From an uncultured Flavobacteriales bacterium (GTDB taxonomy: Bacteria; Bacteroidota; Bacteroidia; Palsa-965), in the NCBI GenBank assembly GCA_946478675.1, contig CAMLEF010000210.1:1-8078 (forward strand): 8,078 nucleotides of DNA. The letters run 5' to 3'. Shown one piece after another: positions 1-5,115 of this stretch (position 1 is its first letter; every line of letters starts with the position of its first letter). The translations under genes were made by a program, and so were the position numbers. The notes beneath the pieces are model-generated. The model ran no database searches, was not told the DNA's origin, and saw only the letters and a list, made by a program, of their open reading frames with translations.

Positions 1-975
1 GGTTGTGTATACGGGGCAGGCATTCAGGCAGGCGCCGCAGCGGATGCAGCCGAGCGCACGACGCTGCTCCGTTTGCTCGAGCGTATTCGAACGGCCGTTG
101 TCGAGCAGCACGAGGTATAATTCTTCCGGGCCGTCGGTTTCTCCCGGCTGGCGCGGACCGGTGATGATGGAATTGTATGCGGTGATCTGCTGGCCCGTGC
201 CGTACGTCGCGAGCAGCGAAAGAAAAAGATCGAGGTCTTTGAACGAAGGAATGATCTTGTCGATGCCGGTAACGACGATGTGAATTTTCGGAAACGCCAT
301 CGACATCATCGCGTTGCCTTCGTTCTCGGTGACGCAAACGGCGCCGGTGTCGGCAGCGAGGAAATTGGCGCCGGTAATGCCTGCTCCCGCCTGGCGGAAT
401 TTATCGCGCATGAACTCGCGCGTCCATTGCGTGATCTGCTGCGGCGTGAGATCTTCCGGCGTTCCTTTTTTCTCGTGAAAAAGTTTCGCGATGTCTTCTT
501 TCGACTTGTGCATCGCCGGCGTCACGATATGATACGGCGCTTCACCGTCGAGCTGCTGGATGTATTCGCCCAGATCGGTTTCGAGCGATTCGATGCCTTC
601 TTTCTTCAGCACGTTGTTCAGCCCGATCTCTTCCGTCACCATCGATTTCGATTTCACGACGGAAGTCACATTCGCTTTCTGCAGCACCTGCACGATCTCG
701 CGGTTCGCTTCCGCCGCATCCTGCGCCCAGATAATTTTTCCGCCGCGCTTGATGAACGCCGCTTCGAATTCGATCAGGTATTTGTCGAGGTTCTCGATCG
801 TCTTGTGGCGAAGTCCGGCAGCTCGTGTGCGCGCCAGCTCGAGATTGGAATACTGCAGCTTTCCCTGCGCCACTTTTTTATCGTACTGGCCGATGTTGTG
901 CTCCATGCGGGCACGGTGCGCCGGATCGAATGCTTTCTTCTCCGCTTCTGCAAGAAAAAGGGCCTGGTAGTCCAT
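1..975 (-). CDS. lutB: LutB/LldF-type L-lactate oxidation iron-sulfur protein (3' end beyond window)
   Basis: This is the N-terminal 325 codons of a LutB/LldF/YkgF-family protein, read on the minus strand and leaving the window at base 1 without a stop. Known family role: with LutA and LutC it forms a cytoplasmic complex that oxidises L-lactate to pyruvate. Visible: a LUD-type domain over roughly residues 60-295, with the signature GITGANFLAADTGAVCVTEN at about 199-218 and ITGPRQPGETDGPEELY at about 271-287. A first ferredoxin-like cluster motif CIRCGACLNACP follows, with Cys310, 313, 316 and 320 (CX2CX2CX3CP). Family members are about 460-480 residues, so the second cluster motif and C-terminal domain should lie outside. 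The ATG (975-973) shares one base with the TGA of the upstream peptidase gene (TGATG), and no Shine-Dalgarno is seen, so translation is probably coupled. LutC/LUD genes may lie beyond base 1. Family assignment is firm; the exact substrate is inferred. Confidence 0.92.
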   Translation of the reverse strand, partial: MDYQALFLAEAEKKAFDPAHRARMEHNIGQYDKKVAQGKLQYSNLELARTRAAGLRHKTIENLDKYLIEFEAAFIKRGGKIIWAQDAAEANREIVQVLQKANVTSVVKSKSMVTEEIGLNNVLKKEGIESLETDLGEYIQQLDGEAPYHIVTPAMHKSKEDIAKLFHEKKGTPEDLTPQQITQWTREFMRDKFRQAGAGITGANFLAADTGAVCVTENEGNAMMSMAFPKIHIVVTGIDKIIPSFKDLDLFLSLLATYGTGQQITAYNSIITGPRQPGETDGPEELYLVLLDNGRSNTLEQTEQRRALGCIRCGACLNACPVYTT

Positions 976-2558
976 CAGTTCGTTTTTTTGTCGACAACAA
1001 TACGCTTGTCGCGGTTCACCAATTCCCACGCGGTGTAGAAAACCAGTCGCGCGCGGCGTTCCATCAGCGGGAAATTGATCTTCTTCACTTCGTCCGTCTC
1101 TTTGTGATAATCTGTATGCACGCCGTTGAAGAAGAACGCCACGGGCACGCCGTTCTTCGCGAAATTGTAATGATCGGAACGCGTGTAGAAAGAATTCGGT
1201 TCGTTGGGAACGTCGAAACGGTAATCCATCGTTAGGCCGACGTATTGCGCATTCGCCTGCTCGCTGATCGTTTTCAATTCGCTGCTCAGCTTGTCGGAAC
1301 CGATCACGTAGACATAATCCGTGTCTTTCTCATGCGGTTTATCGATGCGGCCGATCATGTCGATGTTGAGATCGCACACCGTATTCTTCAGCGGGAAAAC
1401 AGGATGGCGCGTGTACCAGTCGGAGCCGAGCAATCCTTTTTCTTCGCCGGTCACCGTCATGAACAACATGCTGCGCCGCGGGCCGTGTCCTTCTTTTTTC
1501 GCCTGGGCAAACGCCTGCGCCATTTCAATTACCGCAACAGTTCCCGAACCATCATCATCCGCGCCGTTGAAAACGATGTTGCCGTCTTTGCCGAGATGAT
1601 CGTAATGCGCGGTGACAACGACGAGCTCTTCTTTCAGGTCGGAACCTTCGATGTAGCCGAGTACGTTTTCCGAATGAATGATCTTACCCACGCGCTCAAT
1701 GCGAACGGACAGCGGAAGCGCGAAAGAACAGCCGGATGTCTTTTTCTTTTTCGTAATTGCAGCAATCGTTTTATCGATGGTGTTCTTTTTCTTCCCCGCT
1801 TTCAGGATCGCATCCGCCATGTCTTTGCTGATGTACAATACCTGCATGCGCTTCGTCGTAGAGACTTCAACCATCATTTCATCGTACAGCCGCATCGTCG
1901 GCGTTTCGATGTGATGACGATTCTCTTCGTAAGCTTTCGCTATATCGGGCACGATGATCATCAACACAGAAGCGCCACGGTTGCGTGCTTCGTTCATCTT
2001 GCGGCGACGGTTCGTGCTCCAGTCGGAAAGATCTTTCTTATGCGTGAGAATCGAATTTCCATTGGCGTCGCGCGGTTCTTCGGCGAGCACCATCACCGTT
2101 TTCCCGGAAACGTTCAGCTTGTTGTAATCGCGGTAGAGACTGTCCTGGATGCCGTAACCGGCAAAGACAACGCCTTTCGTTTCCGTGATGCCGTCTTCGA
2201 TTCCCGGGAGATAAAAGAAATCCTTTTTGAACGCGAACGTATCGCCGGGAATGGTCACCGTTCCTGCGCCGGCTTCTTTGCTGAGCAGCGGCACATCCTG
2301 GTAATAACCGCCGCCGGGCAATTCAGGAATGCCGAACGATTTGAACTGCTCCGCAATGTATTTCGCCGCCATCTTCTGCCCGTTCTTCGTCGTTTCGCGT
2401 CCTTCGTATTCATCCGAAGCAAGAATCGACAAATGCGTTTTCAGATCGGAAGCCGTAATCGTTTCCGCATACGTTTTCCGAACGTCATTGGAATTATCAG
2501 CGACGAAAGCGAAAAGCAATAAGGCAATGGGGGCAGCAAAAAGAAAGGTCCGCTTCAT
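975..2558 (-). CDS. Secreted M28-family zinc metallopeptidase with PA domain
   Basis: A complete 527-residue protein. Residues 1 to about 20 are a signal peptide (MKR, then a hydrophobic stretch to VA), so export to the periplasm or beyond is expected. Residues about 125-290 look like an inserted protease-associated (PA) domain (VVFAGYGIQD, GKTVMVLAEEP, RGASVLMIIVPD). The catalytic M28 domain follows, with all expected residues visible by comparison with the Streptomyces aminopeptidase fold. These are His318 in AHYDHLG, Asp335 in NGADDDGSG (bridging zinc), Glu372 (general base) and Glu373 (zinc) in TGEEKGLLGSD, Asp400 in NIDMIG, and His485 in TDYHKETD. It is therefore probably an active di-zinc aminopeptidase or carboxypeptidase; the substrate cannot be told. 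The ATG at 2558 sits just downstream of a TATCTTTG box. The stop overlaps the lutB start by one base, suggesting a two-gene or longer operon even though the functions look unrelated. Confidence 0.94.
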   Translation of the reverse strand: MKRTFLFAAPIALLLFAFVADNSNDVRKTYAETITASDLKTHLSILASDEYEGRETTKNGQKMAAKYIAEQFKSFGIPELPGGGYYQDVPLLSKEAGAGTVTIPGDTFAFKKDFFYLPGIEDGITETKGVVFAGYGIQDSLYRDYNKLNVSGKTVMVLAEEPRDANGNSILTHKKDLSDWSTNRRRKMNEARNRGASVLMIIVPDIAKAYEENRHHIETPTMRLYDEMMVEVSTTKRMQVLYISKDMADAILKAGKKKNTIDKTIAAITKKKKTSGCSFALPLSVRIERVGKIIHSENVLGYIEGSDLKEELVVVTAHYDHLGKDGNIVFNGADDDGSGTVAVIEMAQAFAQAKKEGHGPRRSMLFMTVTGEEKGLLGSDWYTRHPVFPLKNTVCDLNIDMIGRIDKPHEKDTDYVYVIGSDKLSSELKTISEQANAQYVGLTMDYRFDVPNEPNSFYTRSDHYNFAKNGVPVAFFFNGVHTDYHKETDEVKKINFPLMERRARLVFYTAWELVNRDKRIVVDKKTN

Positions 2559-2568
2559 GGTTACTTAA

Positions 2569-2576
2569 CAAAGATA
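2569..2576 (-). promoter_or_regulatory. Bacteroidota-type -7 box (TATCTTTG) for M28-lutB
   Basis: The minus strand reads TATCTTTG, an exact match to the TAnnTTTG -7 consensus of Bacteroidota primary sigma promoters. It ends only 10 nt before the peptidase ATG, so the mRNA leader would be about 3-6 nt, almost leaderless. No convincing TTTG -33 element is seen at the usual spacing of about 19-21 nt; a TTG lies 29 nt upstream. Assignment is by motif and position only. Confidence 0.6.
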
Positions 2577-2614
2577 GACCAGCCCCTGCAGGATTTAGTC
2601 ACGCACAACGCGGG

Positions 2615-2623
2615 TTATGCACA
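2615..2623 (+). other. DnaA-box-like 9-mer (TTATGCACA)
   Basis: An exact match to the TTATNCACA DnaA-box consensus, upstream of the M28 gene. It is isolated here, and a single 9-mer can occur by chance, so function is uncertain. It is listed because a second exact match lies at 3441-3449. Confidence 0.25.
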
Positions 2624-2651
2624 GGAAGACTGTTAATTAATAGCAATGAGG

Positions 2652-2734
2652 GAACCGATAGAATTTGCAGGAGAGCGGGTCACGAATTACGAATCATCAA
2701 TAGAAGAACCGATAGAATTTGCAGGAGAGCGGGT
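2652..2734. repeat. 29-bp exact direct repeat, two copies at 54-bp spacing
   Basis: Bases 2652-2680 and 2706-2734 are identical over 29 bp, starting GAACCGATAGAATTTGCAGG and ending GAGAGCGGGT. Similarity continues imperfectly for about 15 more bases, because both copies run into a CGAATTA(A)CGAATCA block. Only two copies exist, with a 25-bp gap, so this is not a CRISPR array. It lies in the non-coding spacer between the M28 and rpiB genes. No coding capacity is apparent. Confidence 0.9.
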
Positions 2735-2820
2735 GCGAATTAACGAATCAATACGAATATACGAATGGGTGCGCGGGAAGTGCGATTCGTATATTCGTAT
2801 TGATTCGTAATTCGTAACCC
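2731..2820. repeat. Long near-perfect inverted repeat (about 30-bp stem, 18-nt loop)
   Basis: The left arm 2736-2766 and right arm 2785-2814 are reverse complements over 30 bp, with one extra A in the left arm. The loop is 2767-2784 (GGGTGCGCGGGAAGTGCG). Beyond a short interruption, GGGT (2731-2734) can also pair with ACCC (2817-2820), lengthening the stem. The arms are built from repeated ACGAAT/ATTCGT units. It lies 35 bp past the rpiB stop in rpiB's direction of transcription, so it could end or stabilise that transcript. It lacks a U-tract, so it is not a classic intrinsic terminator. A dispersed palindromic repeat element is the other likely reading. Confidence 0.9.
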
Positions 2821-2854
2821 CCCATCACATAATTCAGACTCCTCCTGCCAATTC

Positions 2855-3289
2855 CTAACACCCTATTTTATTCACGCGGTTTTGGTGACGGCCGCCTTCG
2901 AAATCGGTGGAGAAGAAAACATCCACGCAGGCTTTGGCTTCTTCGATGGAAATGAAACGCGCGGGCAGTGAAAGGATATTGGCGTCGTTATGCTGGCGGG
3001 CGAGCTTGGCTACTTCACGGTTCCAGCACACTGCAGCGCGAATGCCCGCGTGTTTGTTGGCCGCCATGCTGATGCCGTTGGCCGAACCGCAGATCAGCAC
3101 GCCGAATTTTGCTTTGCCGCTTTCAATCGCATTCGCAACCGGGTGCGCGAAATCGGGGTAATCCACGCTTTGTTCGGAGTGCGTTCCGAAATCTTCCACC
3201 GTATGCCCCAGCGAGCGCAGGTAATCGGCAATAACGTTTTTCAGCTGGTAACCGGCATGGTCTGCCCCGATGGCGATGTGGTAGGTCAT
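2855..3289 (-). CDS. rpiB: Ribose 5-phosphate isomerase B
   Basis: A complete 144-residue protein of the RpiB/LacAB family, matching the usual length of about 140-150. It interconverts ribose 5-phosphate and ribulose 5-phosphate in the cytoplasmic pentose phosphate pathway. Visible family signatures: IAIGADHAGYQLK at the N-terminus (Asp10, His11); CGSANGISMAANKHAGIRAA with Cys67, equivalent to the catalytic Cys66 of the E. coli enzyme; RQHNDANILSLPAR around His100-Asn101; and EGGRHQNRV with Arg134, His135 and Arg138, which contact phosphate or sugar. The start MTYHIAIG (ATG 3289-3287) is chosen because it aligns with family N-termini and lies 19 nt after a TATCTTTG box. An upstream in-frame ATG at 3394 would add 35 unrelated residues across that promoter. 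The gene appears monocistronic, with a long hairpin downstream. Confidence 0.96.
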   Translation of the reverse strand: MTYHIAIGADHAGYQLKNVIADYLRSLGHTVEDFGTHSEQSVDYPDFAHPVANAIESGKAKFGVLICGSANGISMAANKHAGIRAAVCWNREVAKLARQHNDANILSLPARFISIEEAKACVDVFFSTDFEGGRHQNRVNKIGC

Positions 3290-3308
3290 GGAAGAGGATT
3301 TGGTGCAA

Positions 3309-3316
3309 CAAAGATA
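3309..3316 (-). promoter_or_regulatory. Bacteroidota-type -7 box (TATCTTTG) for rpiB
   Basis: The minus strand reads TATCTTTG, identical to the box upstream of the M28 gene and an exact TAnnTTTG match. It ends 19 nt before the rpiB ATG, which supports the shorter RpiB start and a leader of roughly 12-15 nt. No -33 TTTG at standard spacing is obvious; a TTTG lies 29 nt upstream. Confidence 0.6.
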
Positions 3317-3401
3317 GAAAGGCCGTTTCCAGGCTGTTCCGGCGGCAAAGTGGTTTTTCCAACGGTTACGAACAGCGACGGGCCCGATTTTCACCGATCT
3401 T

Positions 3402-3425
3402 CCGGCTGCGCCGGCGAATTTTTTC
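3402..3425 (+). terminator. Weak intrinsic-terminator-like hairpin with T-run
   Basis: CCGGC (3402-3406) and GCCGG (3410-3414) form a 5-bp GC-only stem with a TGC loop, followed after CGAA by a run of six T. The shape is terminator-like on the plus strand, but the stem is short and no plus-strand gene ends here. It could stop spurious transcription or be chance. Confidence 0.25.
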
Positions 3426-3440
3426 TACGGGTTGTGACGT

Positions 3441-3449
3441 TTATACACA
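3441..3449 (+). other. DnaA-box-like 9-mer (TTATACACA)
   Basis: An exact match to TTATNCACA in the A+T-rich divergent spacer, 8 bp before the inverted repeat at 3457-3482. Several one-mismatch versions occur further right in the same spacer. Function as a DnaA site is inferred from the motif alone. Confidence 0.35.
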
Positions 3450-3456
3450 ATTGCTG

Positions 3457-3482
3457 TTTACCGGTGAACTTTTGTCGGTAAA
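3457..3482. repeat. Inverted repeat TTTACCG / CGGTAAA
   Basis: Seven-base arms at 3457-3463 and 3476-3482 are perfect reverse complements around a 12-nt spacer. In a divergent promoter region this could be an operator half-site pair or a weak hairpin. No regulator can be named. Confidence 0.4.
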
Positions 3483-3902
3483 AACGGGTCTTGAAAATGA
3501 GCGGCTTAACAATGCGATTTTCAACACACATCGTGTTTAAAACTGTTGGCACTGGTTATTAAAAACCCGATAAAAATTGTTGCAGGTCTCGTTCCCCGTT
3601 TTGCTTAGCAGAAAAAGCACACCAAAAGACGTTTGTGAAAAAATTGCAAGCAGGAAGAAACGAACAGAAAACCTCACGACCTTTGTGTAGAAATCTGTCA
3701 ACAGAATGATGAACTTCGCGTAATTCACAGCCTGTTAATAAACCCGTCTTAAAACACATTTCCAATACGTTAGAAGACAAAACAATGTTGAAATCCTGTT
3801 GCCTGCTTTTGATAACCGAAAGCGTCAACTGCCCCGGCAGATTTTTATACACGGTTTCAACACGCTAATAGTAGTAACATCTCTTTTTTAAAAAGAAGAA
3901 AT

Positions 3903-4889
3903 ATGGATAGTAGCTTAAAAACAAAAACGGCGGAAACGACGGTTATCGACCCAGCACTGGATATTTTTGCAGAGATCGAAAAACTGAAAAAAGAAAAAAA
4001 TGCAGTACTGCTCGCCCACTACTACCAGGAAGGAGATATCCAGGACGTTGCCGACTTCATCGGCGACAGCCTCGGCCTGGCCCAGCAGGCTGCCAAAACA
4101 AAAGCCGACCTCATCGTTTTCGCCGGCGTGCACTTCATGGCTGAAACAGCCAAGATCCTCAACCCGCACAAAAAAGTCGTGCTCCCCGATCTCCGCGCCG
4201 GCTGTTCCTTAGCGGATTCCTGCCCGCCGAAAGAATTTGCCGCGTTCAAAGCGCAGCACCCGGGCCACATCGTGATTTCCTACATCAACTGCACCGCGGA
4301 AATCAAAGCGCTCAGCGACATCATCTGCACCTCGAGCAACGCCGTTCAGATCGTCAACAGCCTGCCGAAAGACCAGAAAATCATCTTCGCGCCGGATAAA
4401 AACCTCGGGCGTTTTGTAGCGAAACAAACGGGCCGCGATCTCGTTCTCTGGGACGGTTCCTGCATGGTGCACGAGATCTTTTCGCTGGAGAAAATCACCC
4501 GCCTCAAAGCGAAACATCCCGATGCGAAATTCATTGCGCATCCCGAATGCGAAGAACCCGTGTTGAAGCTGGCGGATTTCATCGGCTCAACAACGGCGCT
4601 GTTGAATTACACGAAAAAAGATCCTGCGCAAACGTTCATTGTGGCTACGGAAACCGGCATTCTCCACCAGATGGAAAAAGCCTGCCCCGACAAAACATTC
4701 ATTCCTGCGCCGCCGGAAAACAACTGCGCCTGCAACGAATGCCCGCACATGAAGCTGAACACGCTCGAGAAATTATACCTCTGCCTGCGCGATGAAAAAC
4801 CGGAGATCACGATGACGCCGGAGCTGGTCGAAGCTTCGGAGAAACCCATCCGCAGGATGCTGGAACTCTCTGCGCAGCTCGGCTTGTAA
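3903..4889 (+). CDS. nadA: Quinolinate synthase A
   Basis: A complete 328-residue NadA. In the cytoplasm it condenses iminoaspartate with dihydroxyacetone phosphate to quinolinate, the second step of de novo NAD synthesis, using an oxygen-sensitive [4Fe-4S] cluster. Visible: [20 protein letters not shown] at about 36-55 (substrate-site His39-Tyr40); [14 protein letters not shown] with Cys101; WDGSCMVHE with Cys187; HPECEEPV at 213-220; and the C-terminal [20 protein letters not shown] with Cys275, 277 and 280. Cys101, Cys187 and one of the last group (most likely Cys280) match the three family cluster ligands. The ATG at 3903 follows an A-rich stretch (AAAAAGAAGAAAT) with no clear Shine-Dalgarno. 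About 20 lysine/threonine-rich residues precede the conserved fold. The nadB and nadC genes are not in the window, so nadA looks free-standing behind a long leader region. Confidence 0.97.
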   Translation: MDSSLKTKTAETTVIDPALDIFAEIEKLKKEKNAVLLAHYYQEGDIQDVADFIGDSLGLAQQAAKTKADLIVFAGVHFMAETAKILNPHKKVVLPDLRAGCSLADSCPPKEFAAFKAQHPGHIVISYINCTAEIKALSDIICTSSNAVQIVNSLPKDQKIIFAPDKNLGRFVAKQTGRDLVLWDGSCMVHEIFSLEKITRLKAKHPDAKFIAHPECEEPVLKLADFIGSTTALLNYTKKDPAQTFIVATETGILHQMEKACPDKTFIPAPPENNCACNECPHMKLNTLEKLYLCLRDEKPEITMTPELVEASEKPIRRMLELSAQLGL

Positions 4890-4945
4890 GCGGCTCTCGT
4901 CTTCCTGTTTTTCTTCCGGAAAATCGCGTAAAACGGCCGCTTACA
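4885..4945. repeat. Inverted repeat spanning the nadA stop codon
   Basis: TGTAAGCGGC (4885-4894) and GCCGCTTACA (4936-4945) are perfect 10-bp reverse complements separated by 41 nt. The nadA TAA lies inside the left arm. The spacer contains the palindrome TTCCGGAA (4914-4921), which could form an inner hairpin. There is no T-run directly after the right arm, so this may be a transcript-end or stability structure rather than a standard terminator. Confidence 0.55.
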
Positions 4946-4970
4946 GGTTCGTTTCCGGCAAATAAAAAGC

Positions 4971-4987
4971 CAAAGGAATTCCCTTTG
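4971..4987. promoter_or_regulatory. 17-bp palindrome upstream of the MORN-gene -7 box
   Basis: CAAAGGAATTCCCTTTG has 6-bp perfect arms (CAAAGG/CCTTTG) around AATTC. It ends 8 bp before the -7 box at 4996-5003, covering part of the -33 position. That placement suits an operator, but no cognate regulator is visible and it could instead be a minor hairpin after nadA. Confidence 0.4.
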
Positions 4988-4995
4988 AAAAGCTG

Positions 4996-5003
4996 TATAT
5001 TTG
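4996..5003 (+). promoter_or_regulatory. Bacteroidota-type -7 box (TATATTTG) for MORN-PAS operon
   Basis: An exact TAnnTTTG match on the plus strand, between nadA and the MORN-repeat gene. Transcription from just after it would give a leader of roughly 105 nt before the ATG at 5116. A standard -33 TTTG is not present at normal spacing, because the palindrome 4971-4987 occupies that area. Confidence 0.55.
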
Positions 5004-5115
5004 TTTGAGGGATAAAGCCATCAATCATCAATGGTTTGGAGCTGAAAAAAGTTCCGTAATTCCCGCCGGCGATGCATGAAAAAGCCGGATGGATCCAACT
5101 AACCGATCACGGGAG

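Larger units (their letters stand above)
3290..3902. other. 613-bp A+T-rich divergent intergenic region
   Basis: There is no credible gene between rpiB (leftward) and nadA (rightward). It contains the rpiB -7 box (3309-3316) and a small GC-rich hairpin with a T-run (3402-3425). It also holds inverted repeats at 3457-3482 and at 3491-3498/3517-3524 (TTGAAAAT/ATTTTCAA). An exact DnaA-box-type 9-mer lies at 3441-3449, with one-mismatch relatives at 3634-3642 (-), 3684-3692 (-), 3721-3729 (+) and 3845-3853 (+). Two related segments, GTTATTAAAAACCCG near 3556 and GTTAATAAACCCG near 3734, are about 180 bp apart. By hand count 3481-3900 is about 38% G+C, clearly below the flanking genes. It must carry the nadA promoter, but I could not place a -7 box for it with confidence. 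Confidence 0.7.

Noticed and set aside
280..1038. 252-codon open frame on the plus strand
   Set aside because: Antisense to lutB, whose LUD and CX2CX2CX3CP motifs are clear. The plus-strand translation is Arg/Phe-rich and unrecognisable.
1245..2522. 425-codon open frame on the plus strand
   Set aside because: It lies wholly antisense to the M28 peptidase, which has a full set of catalytic residues and a signal peptide. The antisense translation is rich in H, R and F with no recognisable motif, as expected for a shadow frame in codon-biased DNA.
2652..2734. Possible CRISPR array
   Set aside because: Only two repeat copies with one 25-bp spacer-like gap, no cas genes in the window, and the flank continues into ACGAAT-rich repeats instead of further units.
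3290..3394. N-terminal extension of RpiB to an upstream ATG
   Set aside because: The extra 35 residues resemble nothing in the family, the conserved RpiB start MTYHIAIGADHAG begins at 3289, and a TATCTTTG promoter box lies inside the extension.
3537..3852. Two small minus-strand frames (63 and 97 codons) in the divergent spacer
   Set aside because: They overlap each other, lie in A+T-rich DNA, have no recognisable domain or promoter, and the 63-codon one is merely hydrophobic. Chance frames are the simpler reading.
5089..5115. Start of the MORN protein 9 codons upstream
   Set aside because: The ATG at 5116 begins a typical signal peptide directly (MKKF then a hydrophobic core); the upstream start would put charged, polar residues before it.
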